Shown: piece after piece, positions 55,400-64,000 of the stretch
Layout: each line of letters begins with the position of its first letter
Position numbering within the stretch: the stretch's first letter is position 1
Assembly: GCF_020497125.1 (NCBI RefSeq)
Contig: NC_059075.1
Span: 27,254,003-27,318,002 of the forward strand
Direction of reading: 5' to 3'
Origin: Mauremys mutica
Taxonomy: Eukaryota; Chordata; Testudines; Geoemydidae
Length of the DNA stretch: 64,000 nucleotides
Notes under the pieces: model-generated
What the model was told of the DNA's origin: nothing
Databases searched by the model: none
Seen by the model: only the letters and a program-made list of their open reading frames with translations
Position numbers and translations under genes: made by a program

Positions 55400-56418
55400 T
55401 GTAAGGATTACGCCTTTTTCTGTAGCCACGTTGTAAGGTCTGAGGCCTTTTTCTTGCAGCCATATTAGGAGACCAGCAGCCATGAGCTAAGAAGCAGAAA
55501 GTCACATCCTCACATTCCATTAAAACAATGTAATATCAGACTGTTAAGAAGACACTCCTGTCCTCATAGTACCCACCATCACTCTATAAAGAAACCGACT
55601 TAAGATGGTTAAAGAAAACTATGTTTGATAGCATTCTGTCTGCCAAGAAATCACTTACCAACCATTGTGATTGTAAAATCTATACTTCTATTGTTTGCCT
55701 TTATGGTCCCTACTTCTGTATTGTTTATCTGTATGATCTTTATCTGGTTCTTTGATTGTTTCTGTCTGTTACATAACTAATTTTGCTAGGTGTAAATCAA
55801 TGAAGGCGGCGGGGTCTGATTGGTTAAAGAATTCTTTTATAATATGTTAGGATTGGTTAGAGAATTGTTTAGTAATATTTTAGTAAAATGATTGGTTAAG
55901 GTTCAGCTAAGCAGGACTCAAGTTTCACTATATACACTGGGGTCCAAAAGAAGTTCTTGGGAACCAACTCCAGGACACAGCCCCAAGATCAGAGCTGCCA
56001 GACCTCAGCACCCTGCCAATGACACCATGCAGAAACTGGAGTCCCCCTAATGGACCTGATCCTGACTGGCCATCAAGAAAAGTTCATCTGCCTTATGGGC
56101 ATGATGAGCATTGTATGCTTAGCATGTGCATTCAGTTTTGGTGATTGTTAATAAATAGAGGTTACGGATATTACTGTGTAAGGCTCCTTCGCTGGTAAAA
56201 GACCCTGTAAACAAACACAAGATTCTGCCCTGAGCCTTAAGAATTGGGTAAGGGTGGGTATTTAAATTAACCACATTATGTCCTGGGAATTGGGTAAAGT
56301 TGGGTGTATTTTTCCTGGAGTCCTAGGAACTAGGAAAGGGTGGGGATGCCTAAATTAGCAAGATCACGCCTTGAACCCATGGAAAGGTAAAGGTGGATGT
56401 CCTAGAGTGTGTGTAACA
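55400..56418 (+). mobile_element. Retrovirus-like LTR of family E (about 1 kb)
   Basis: Starts TGTAAGGATTACGCC and ends GTGTGTAACA. The presumed U3 has three ATTGGTTA motifs (55819, 55852, 55891; inverted CCAAT boxes) upstream of CTATATACA (about 55928-55936). AATAAA is at 56150-56155, giving a U3-R-U5 layout. No target duplication was seen, so ends are tentative, and no viral genes lie beside it. Confidence 0.65.
55818..55936 (+). promoter_or_regulatory. LTR promoter: triple inverted CCAAT box plus TATA box
   Basis: Three ATTGGTTA boxes at 55819-55826, 55852-55859 and 55891-55898, about 33 and 39 bp apart, precede CTATATACA at 55928-55936. This is the usual order of a retroviral U3 promoter. 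Activity cannot be judged from sequence. Confidence 0.55.
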
Positions 56419-56499
56419 AAGAATTTTGTGTGTGTAACAGGGCAGCCTGGGAGAAAGCACAAAGGTGCTTGTTTGAAAATTTAATCGGTGGGCAGCAGA

Positions 56500-56825
56500 G
56501 GCTGGGATCATGGGGTGATCGGAGGCTGGCGTTGATACTCAATAGTGAATGAGAGATAGAAGGTAGGGTGGGAATAGGTCATGAAGAGCCTTGAAAATGA
56601 ATACAAGTAGCTTTTATGTTTGATGTGACAGAGATGAGGGAGCACTGGAGGGATGAAAAGAGAGGGGTGACGTGGTTGGGAAAACAACCTTTGCAGCAGC
56701 ATTCTGCTTTGATCTCAGCAGGACAAGATTGCATTTGGCAAGGGCAGAGAAAAGGATGTTGCAGTAATTGTGATGAGAGATGATGAGACTCTGGATGAAC
56801 AGTGTGCGCAGGACAGGCCATAGCT
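56500..56825 (-). mobile_element. L2-like LINE RT C-terminal fragment
   Basis: On the minus strand RTLFIQSLIISHHNYCNILF, then KQNAAAKVVF, match the L2-type pattern 'LV.SLI.SRLDYCN.L..GL' and 'QNAAARL'. Frames are broken after about 56620. A MIR-like repeat follows upstream at 56830. Confidence 0.78.
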
Positions 56826-56829
56826 TATT

Positions 56830-57090
56830 ATTAGTTATATTACAATAGCATCTAGGGACCTTAAGTAATGAGGGTCCCATTGAACTAGGCACTGTACATA
56901 CACATACATAGAGACAGTCCCTGCTCAAAAGAATTTGCAGTCCAAATAGACAAGACAGGCAAAGGGTGGGAGGAAGGTATTATTATTCTCATTTTACAGA
57001 TGGGAAACTGAGGCATGGAGGTTAAGTAACTTGCCAAAGGCTAAAAAGCAAGTCTGTGGCCCAGCCTGGAACTGAAAACAGATCTCTGGC
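56830..57090 (-). repeat. MIR/L2-like SINE
   Basis: Plus-strand 'ACTAGGCACTGTACATACAC', 'GACAGTCCCTGCTCAAAAGA', 'TTATTCTCATTTTACAGATG' and 'GTTAAGTAACTTGCCAAAGG' are in the order seen in reversed MIR-like repeats of amniotes. Confidence 0.75.
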
Positions 57091-58282
57091 ATCCCAGTCA
57101 AAAACTTCAACAAAAGGCTATCCTTTCTTCCCTGTGGGATAGCTACCCTGACCAGTAAAGATTCACAGGTTTTAACATATAATTCTATCCAGTTTTATCA
57201 TCCATGTATTTTTAAAGTAAATTAAAATAGCAGCAAATAAATAGTAGAAAGTGCATAAGAAAAATATCTTGAGATAAATAATACATTGCACTTATATTGT
57301 AGATTTCTTCAAAGGATCACCAAGCACTTGACAAAAAGATTAGTTAGTGAATTAGCAGTGAATAATAATAATATAATTAAACCTGCTGGCAGTAACAAGC
57401 CCCTGCTCCTTGGCACTTTCTAATCTTAGTCACCAGATGTCTATAAGGCAGACAGACAGGCACAGCATTGAGGCAGAGACAGAATAAGATCAAGATCATG
57501 CCAGTGCTGGGAATAGAACTCAATGGTCTTGACTTTTTGGCTGCTGATCAAAACCCCTAGATGACACACCCTATATCACAACCACTGAGGAATACTTTTA
57601 TGGCTAGCAGACAAAAATAGCTAACAAACCCTCTGTATTTAAACAGAATTGTTTGAATCTACAAGTGTCCCATTTTATCCTCTTCAATTTTCTCCTTGGT
57701 TACTGTTAGCTTGTAGCTGTTTGAATGGCTGCTGTTTCCCAGACTTACCCTTTCTGTCATGATAACAGATGACAGAACCCAGATCTTGGTGCAGATTCTT
57801 TTCAGGGTTATGGGTATTGGAACCAGAGCTTTTTGTGCCACGTTTGCCCTCTAGGATGTTGCTCACCTCGCATTAGTAAAGCATGCACATGCTCAGCAGG
57901 TGCAGTTACTTAGGGGCATGACTTGCCTGGCGGCCAAGTCCCTGTGATGTGCTGGGGACCAGGCATGAAGTGACAGTTCTTCTGTCTAGATTAGGTACAG
58001 AGAGAGAATAACTGTCAGGATTTATTGACATCAAAGCAAGATCGCAAACCAGGAACAAAATCAAGCACGTATAGTTCACAATGCAGTGAGGCCCTCAGAG
58101 TTTCTTTCCGCAAGCTCAGTCTCAGTCAGTCAAACAAAGAAAAGGAGAAAACAAACATGACTAAACTAATCTTTCATGATAAATGGGCTAAAATGGCTTC
58201 TCTATGCAGTTACAGGAGGCCTCCTGTTCCCCAGTGCCTCTCAGAAGAGCCCAGGATTACAGTGACTGCAGATTTCACAATA
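57091..58282. other. Unassigned sequence
   Basis: A degraded fragment near 57240-57340 may be LINE-derived. No gene or defined repeat was supported. Confidence 0.4.
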
Positions 58283-58287
58283 CTTGT

Positions 58288-59054
58288 TGTCATGAATAGT
58301 TAGTAAAGGGTTAAAGCATAGTACTGGTGGGCACCTGACCGGAGGACCAATCAGGGAAGAGATTTTGAAACTCCTAGGAGGGAACTTTTTCTCTCTGTTT
58401 GGGGGGGTCTTGGTCTTTGGCCGTTTGGAGTTCAAGAGACCAGACGAGTTAATCAAGTCCCTACAAGTTCCACCTTTCTGAACTAATTTCTTCTAGTCAA
58501 GATAGTGAGTATTAGAAAAATACTTTGTGTCCTTATCTAATAATCCTATGTTTGCAATTCTGTGTGTTTGTTATTGATTATTCTTAATTCTGCTTGTACT
58601 GGTTGTACTGAGAAAGAGAGAGGATTCTCTCCAGAACTTAGCAAGGTTATACCCTATGAGTGCCCAGCTTGGATTCATAGAGATTCTGTATTTTCTTTTG
58701 TTCTCTTAATAAATTCTTTTCTTTTCTTTGGACTTGGTTAATTCCTTCCCTTGGGGAAATTCAGGGGAAGGGGAGGGGGAAGTGGGCTGCTTCCCTGTGT
58801 GTAGAGATTCAAGGCGTTTGAATCCAGGCATCTCTGTCTCCGGAGCAGGCTGGAGAGAGGGAAGAGGGGGGAGGTTCCTCCTCTGTGAATTGATCTGTGT
58901 TCCCAAGGGGGGAAACAGGGGTGTCCCGGCCCACGGAATTGACCGGGTGGTGGCAGCCGAAGGGGAGACCTACCCTAGGATTTTGGGGTGGGGGGAAGAC
59001 ATGCGGGTCCTCACTTTGAAACCGCCCAGTTTCAAGTGAGGGTAGACTCTGACA
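58288..59054 (+). mobile_element. Solo LTR of family F (767 bp), perfect target duplication
   Basis: Starts TGTCATGAATAGTTAG and ends AGACTCTGACA, flanked by a perfect 5-bp duplication CTTGT (58283-58287, 59055-59059). AATAAA at 58709-58714. No adjacent viral genes. It shares a GTAAAGGGTTAA-like motif with the LTR at 33414-34331, hinting at a related family. Confidence 0.93.
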
Positions 59055-59179
59055 CTTGTGGAGAGCACAAGGGATCTTGTTGTAAGGCTTGCGTGGAGCC
59101 TGTGCTGACCCGACATGCTGCTTAGAGTCCCAGCTTGCTCTGCTCTTCCATTCACTCAAGCTGCTCTTACAGGGTGTTA

Positions 59180-61581
59180 GGGCTTGTCTTCCCAGGGAAG
59201 TTAGTGTGCAGTAAGCTAGGGTGTGACTTTAAAGCTCACTAGCTACTGTGCACTAACTCCCCACACAGACACACTTACAGAGCACTAAGAGTGCCCTCAG
59301 GCAGTTTAGCTTAACGCCCTTTCAAAGTTCAGTAAGCTACTGCCCACAAAGGCACTCTCAGGGTACATCTACACTATGGGATTATTCTGAATTTACATAA
59401 ACTGGTTTAGCAAAACAGATTGTATAAAATCGAGTGTGCGCGGCCACACTAAACACATTAAATCGGTGGTGTGCGTCCACGGTCCGAGGCTAGCGTTGAT
59501 TTCTGGAGCGTTGCACTGTGGGTAGCTATTCCGTAGCTATCCCATAGTTCCCGCAGCCTCCCCCGCCCCTTGGCATTTCCGGGTTGAGATCCCAGTGCCT
59601 GATGGGGCAAAAATCATTGTCGCAGGTGGTTCTGGGTAAATGTCGTCAGTCACTCCTTCCTCTGGGAAAGCAACGGTAGACAAGCATTTCGCGCCTTTTT
59701 TCCCTGGATTGCCCTGGCAGATGCCATAGCATGGCAATCATGGAGCCTGTTTTGCCTTTTGTGACTGTCACCGTATGTGTACTAGATGCCGCTGACAGAG
59801 GCGATTCAGCAGCGCTACACAGCAGCATGCTTTTGCTTTTGCATGACAGCAGAGAGGGTTACCAGCCATACTGTACCATCTACCATACCATAAATTGGTA
59901 ATAAGATGATCATGGTTACCAGTCCTTTTGCACTGCACCATTTGCTGCTGTCATAAGTGCCCCTGGCTGAGATCAGCCAGGGGCGCAAAAGCCAAAATTG
60001 GGAATGACTCCCTGAGTCAATTCCTCCTTTTTGGTATTTAAAAATAGAATCAGTCCTGCCTAGAATATGGGCAAGTGTACTAGAGAACCACTGTATCATA
60101 GAACCAGAGAGCACAGCTGCTGTGTGCCAGATCCTGCAGAAATTATGAGCTGTATGCTATTCACAGGGGGTGCTCCTGCAACAACCTCACCTGTTGATTC
60201 CGTTCTTCCCCCAGCCTTTGTGGGCTACCGTAGCATTGTCCCTCCACTTGTGTGATGAAGTAATAAGGAATGCAGGAACAAGACACAGTGACTTGTTAGT
60301 GAGAAATGAGTGGAAGGCAGCCTCCAGCTGCTATGATAATCCAGACAGGACATTAAGCAGTGTGGAGGAGAGGAGCCCAGCATCTCGCTGCTAGTCCAGG
60401 GGCAATTGAATCTTTTCTTTACACATGAAGGGTGGGGGCTGATGGAGCTCAGCCCCCTGTTGCTATGATGAAGACGGTTACCAGCCATCCTGCACCATCT
60501 ACCAGGAAAAATTAGGAGCAGGCGCCCTTGATTGACCTCACTGATGCTAGTCGGCATGGTTACCAGTCCTTTTGCACTGCCCCATGTGCCAATAGGCTGA
60601 TGATGACGATGGATATCAGCCATATTGTACCATCAGCCACCCATGGCGGGGGGGGGGGGAAGCAAGGATGTTGGTGTTGAGTGCTGCAGCATCGCGTCTA
60701 TCTGCAGCATTCAGTAAAGATAGGGTGACATGTAAAAGAGTCAAGAGAGGATTGTTTTCCCTTTCACTTCTGGGGGTGGGTGGAGGGGTGCGTAAATTGC
60801 CGAGCTATGCCCTGACCCACCACGGACACTGTGTTTGACCCTAGAAGCATTTGGAGCTCAGCCAAGAATGCAAATGCTTTTCAGAGACTGCAGGAACTGT
60901 GGGATAGCTTGAGTCCTCCAGTCCATGAGCGTCCATTTGATTCTTTGGCTTTCCGTTACGCTTGTCACGCAGCAGTGCGCTGAGTCCCTGCTATGGCGTC
61001 TGTCTGGAGATTTTTTAAAAATGATTTTGAATTTCGTCTTCTGTAACGGAGCGCTGATAGAACAGATTTGCCTGCCCTTACAGCAATCACATCTGCATGG
61101 TCCATGCTGGAGCTCTTTCTTTATTTTGATTTTTAACTGCATCGCCACACGTGCTGATCGGAGCTCCACGATGGGCAAACAGGAAATATTCAAAAGTTCG
61201 CGGGGCTTTTCCTGTCTACCTGGCCACTGCATCCGAGTTCAGATTGCTGTCCAGAGCGGTCAGTGGTGCACTGTAGGATACCACCCGGAGGCCAATACCG
61301 TCGATCTGCGGCCACACTAACTCTAATCCGATGTGGTAATTCCGATACTAGCGCTACTCCTCTCGTTAGGGAGGAGTACAGAAATCGATTTAAAGAGCCC
61401 TTTATATCGATATAAAGGGCCTCTCAGTGTGGACGGGTGTGGCGTTAAATCGGTTTTACGCTCCTAAAACCGGTTTAAACGCTTAGTGTAGACCAGGCCT
61501 TAGAGTGTTCACATCGGGAGTTAGTGTGGAGTAGCTAGTGTGCTTTAAATTTACATCCTAGCTTGCTGGGCAGACAAGTCC
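59180..61581. mobile_element. Harbinger-type MITE split by the 2.1-kb Harbinger element
   Basis: Ends GGGCTTGTCTTCCCAGGG (after TTA 59177-59179) and CTGGGCAGACAAGTCC (before TTG 61582-61584). Its halves 59180-59360 and 61500-61581 contain mirrored motifs (AAGTTAGTGTGCAGTA and GGAGTTAGTGTGGAGTA). Without the insert it is about 260 bp. Confidence 0.75.
59361..61499 (-). mobile_element. Non-autonomous PIF/Harbinger element, 2.1 kb, copy 2, inverted
   Basis: Starts GGGTACATCTACACTA and ends GTGTAGACCAGGCC. Flanks TCA and TTA differ by one base. It is the reverse complement of 4295-6499 along its whole length with modest divergence and small indels. It keeps the 66-codon frame (59537-59737, minus) and the 'CATCAGCCCC' region (60225-60623). 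No transposase. Confidence 0.9.
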
Positions 61582-62492
61582 TTGGTCATATCTGCAGTAA
61601 CAAGCCTCTGCCCCTTTCCAGCCAATACCAGGTTTGGTGTCCTTTAATTATAGCTAATAGAATTATACACCTGCTATTATAATAATATCATTAGCAGCAG
61701 CAATATCAGCTAGTTCGGCCCACAGCACCGCCAGCAAGTTTAATTATAGCATTATTATTCATTGCTAATTATTATTATTTTTGCAGTATAGTAGCTCCAG
61801 GAGGCCTCTGGAAGGACTGGGGCTCCATTGTGTAAGAAGCTCTATGAAAAGACAGGCCCTGGCCCAAAGAAGCTAAATCTAAATTAAGAAAAGCCTTAAA
61901 AATAAAGACTTTTTTTGTATATTTACCAAAGAAATGAAATAATCCAGTTGTAAAAGCAAAATATTTGACAGCCTGCAACAATCTATGTAGAACAAACTGT
62001 ATAGATTCCCGTAAGCAGCATAAGCTTTTTAGAGCCCATTATTTTCTAAGGAGGCAGAGGCAGAAGGCTGTAGTTCAGCGTAAATGTACAAGGGCAGTAA
62101 ATGTACAAGTGGCTACAATAAACAAAGGGAGGGGAGAGATTCGTTAAACAGCTCGCATTGTTGCAACATTGCAAACTCTCGTGATTTCATCACTAGTCTC
62201 ATGCTATCTGGTGTTTTTCTTAAATCCCCGGCTCCTAGAGACAAGTGAACAATGAGAATCTCAGCTTTCATTAAAAAATTAAGATTTGTATCCCTCATGG
62301 TTGAGAGCAAAAGCTTGAAAATGTGACCTAAATGCAGTTCAAAGGCTCGAACAACAGAAGGCAAACAAAAAGAATCCAGTATTTGTCACTTTTTAAAAAT
62401 CTCATGATCTTTAAGCCAGTCTCATGATTTTTTAGTACTTGGGGTTGGCAATAGTGTTGTAGTGGAAGAATGTGGCTGCAAAAAGTTAAGGT
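61582..62492. other. Unassigned sequence with an L2/MIR-like piece
   Basis: 'GGGGCTCCATTGTGTAAGAA', then GACAGGCCCTGGCCC, at about 61800-61870 is L2/MIR-like, preceded by ATT-rich simple sequence (61740-61780). The rest is unassigned. Confidence 0.45.
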
Positions 62493-62804
62493 CAGGGGTC
62501 GGCAACCTTTCAGAATTGGTGTGCCAAGTCTTCATTTATTCACTCTAATTTAAGTTTTCGCATGCCGGTAATTCATTTTAATGTTTTTAGAAGGTCTCTT
62601 TCTATAAATCTATAATATATAACTAAACTATTGTTGTATGTAAAGTAAATAAGGTTTTTAAAATGTTTAAGAAACTTCATTTAAAACTATATTAAAATGC
62701 AGAGCACCCCCGGACCGGTGGCCAGGACCCGGGCAGTGTGAGTGCCACTGAAAATCAGCTCACGTGCCGCCTTCGGCACCCGTGCCATAGGTTGCCTAAC
62801 CCTG
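62493..62804. mobile_element. hAT-type MITE, CAGGGGTCGGCAACC ends (312 bp)
   Basis: Ends CAGGGGTCGGCAACCTTTC and CATAGGTTGCCTAACCCTG, perfect 8-bp duplication GTTAAGGT (62485-62492, 62805-62812). AT-rich middle and GC-rich right arm. Non-coding. Confidence 0.94.
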
Positions 62805-62925
62805 GTTAAGGTCATCCTCCATTTTAGAAGGTGAGTCTTTGGACTGTAGGGGGCAGATCAGAGAGTAGCAGGCTGCAGCTTAAGGTAGGCTTTGGTTTCC
62901 GTGTTATGTAGTGCTTAATAAAGAA

Positions 62926-62965
62926 GCGTCTGACGAAGTGGGCATTCACCCACGAAAGCTTATGC
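62926..62965 (+). ncRNA. Hammerhead-like ribozyme fold, core intact
   Basis: Stem I GCGT (62926-62929) pairs with ATGC (62962-62965), one G-U pair; the first G belongs to the target duplication. Core CTGACGA (62930-62936) fits CUGANGA. Stem II GTGGGC/ACCCAC around ATTC has five pairs and one C-A mismatch at the loop. GAAA (62954-62957), a GC loop, then U16.1 and U17 at the predicted cleavage site. All conserved core positions are present; stem III is only the A15.1-U16.1 pair, so activity as a monomer would be weak. Confidence 0.65.
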
Positions 62966-63051
62966 TCCAATACTTCTGTTAGTCTATAAGGTGCCACAGG
63001 ACTCTTTCTCGCTTTTTACAGATCCAGACTTACACAGCTACTCCTCTGATA
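62927..63051 (+). mobile_element. Penelope-like element 3' tail, family 1, copy 2 (125 bp)
   Basis: Flanked by a perfect 13-bp direct repeat CTTAATAAAGAAG (62914-62926, 63052-63064), typical of target-primed retrotransposition. It starts at the 5' side of a hammerhead-like fold, continues with 'TTAGTCTATAAGGTGCCAC' and ends 'ACACAGCTACTCCTCTGATA'. Longer than the copy at 10766-10855. Confidence 0.8.
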
Positions 63052-63064
63052 CTTAATAAAGAAG

Positions 63065-63689
63065 ATAATTCCTTCATACAAATAGCAACCCAGGGTGACC
63101 ACCGAATGTAGCAGTGGTGGGAACATGTTACACAGAGTGGATATGTGTTCACTAATGGGTTTTATATCAATTTTCAGTATTTATGAGACCTAATCCTTCT
63201 TCTAATTCTCACTGAAATCAATAAATACCATAGCTTCTTTAGTAATACTTGACAGATAGAATGGGAGTAGTGCATGCTAAAGACTGAAGAATTAGGTGCA
63301 TATATTTGTATAAATGAAAGAGGAAAACCTTTCTTAAGGAAATCTATAATTATGTAAGATGTCCAGCTACGTCATGTTAAGTTAGTCATTATTTAGAATT
63401 CCTGAGGAAAAAATAATTCCTCTGCTTGAGTATAGTAGTGGAAAACTTGACTTTTAAATGGCAGCCCTTGTTTCTTATCTCAAGTTGTATGGACACCGGT
63501 TTATAAACTCTTCCACAAACAACCGTCCGTCTCTCCTTATTTAGGCTTCTTCCCATTTTATTGGTTTGTTGGTCATTCTTAAGGCTGGCTGGAGCCCAAA
63601 ATGTTTATAGCGCAGATAGTAAACTGCACGAAATAAAAATTAACTAGTTAGAGGTGCATCCCACATTACACCATTGGACCTTGCAAATT
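63065..63689. other. Unassigned sequence
   Basis: No gene or repeat supported. Confidence 0.35.
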
Positions 63690-64000
63690 AACTTAAAGCC
63701 AATAGTAAAGGTTTCTTTAGCCATATAAATAAAAACAAAACATGGAAAGAAGAAATTGAACTGCTAAGTGATGATGATGGGGTGGAGTTTAAAGGTAACC
63801 TAGGTATGGCCCCAACACCTAAACCAACATTTTGCTTCAGTTTTTAATAAGAGTAATGTGGAGACAGTGGCAGGGTGACTAATGGGAAAGAGGATGTGGA
63901 AGTAGAAATTACCACATCCAAGGTGGAAGACGAACTCGGACAGCTTAATGGGACCAAACCAGGGGGCCAGATAGTCTCTGTCCAAGAATATTAAAGGAAC
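63690..64000 (+). mobile_element. CR1 LINE, linker before RT, runs off the window
   Basis: 'TTTTGCTTCAGTTTTTAATA', 'GTAGAAATTACCACATCCAA' followed by 'ACAGCTTAATGGGACCAAAC', and 'CAAGAATATTAAAGGAAC' are the CR1 ORF2 region between endonuclease and RT. Frames are interrupted. The RT and 3' end should lie just beyond 64000. Confidence 0.85.

Noticed and set aside
60225..60623. 132-codon frame, related to one at 5316-5597
   Set aside because: Lies within the two large Harbinger copies; conserved only because the element is repeated; no DDE or Myb-like motif seen.

Overview
This window looks like gene-poor, transposon-saturated vertebrate nuclear DNA, most probably from a turtle (Testudines). 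The evidence is several CR1 LINEs of the turtle/archosaur type with TTCTTATG-like or AATCTATG-like 3' tails, a tRNA-derived SINE with a CR1-like tail of the tortoise Pol III type, many PIF/Harbinger-type elements sharing GGGCTTGTCTACAC-like ends, hAT-type miniature elements, Penelope-like element (PLE) tails, solo LTRs and old MIR/L2-type repeats. The host assignment comes from repeat families remembered by eye, not from a database search. No complete host gene was found. The only host-gene candidate is a possible terminal exon on the minus strand at 41364-41760.

Layout. 1-3.7 kb: unassigned sequence, two CR1 3' ends meeting tail to tail, and a small hAT. 3.7-6.6 kb: an old repeat split by a Harbinger MITE (itself split by a GC-rich hAT) and by a 2.2-kb Harbinger element. 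7-14 kb: AT-rich repeats, a GC-rich hAT, a PLE tail and a decayed Ty3/Gypsy pol on the minus strand. 14.5-21 kb: LTRs nested in LTRs, a hAT carrying a Harbinger element rich in CAGCGCTG, and an inverted second copy of that element. 24-28 kb: a SINE inside another repeat, one clean solo LTR and one reverse-oriented LTR. 29-38.5 kb: two near full-span CR1 elements, one shredded by at least five later insertions, the other hit by a younger CR1. 40-50 kb: MIR, the exon candidate, a PLE with the end of its GIY-YIG endonuclease, and old CR1 pieces. 51-63 kb: more LTRs, GC-rich hAT, L2 and CR1 fragments, a perfect solo LTR, the second 2.1-kb Harbinger copy in opposite orientation, and a hAT and a PLE tail with perfect target duplications. 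63.7-64 kb: a CR1 running off the window.

Most boundaries of younger elements were set by target-site duplications (TSDs) read directly: 8 bp for hAT, 3 bp (TTA/TAA/TGA) for Harbinger, 5 bp for LTRs and 10-13 bp for PLE tails. Several hosts are themselves known repeats, so the order of insertion can be read and the empty sites inferred.

The most interesting signal is that all three PLE tails contain a short fold matching a hammerhead ribozyme (CUGANGA core, stem II, GAAA, minimal stem III, four-pair stem I). Two tails belong to one sequence family and the third to another with different stems but the same architecture. Other notable points are dense palindromic CAGCGCTG arrays at both ends of a Harbinger pair, a GC-rich hAT that varies in length through palindromic internal units, and a CR1 reverse transcriptase frame kept open except for one TGA, with a changed catalytic aspartate.
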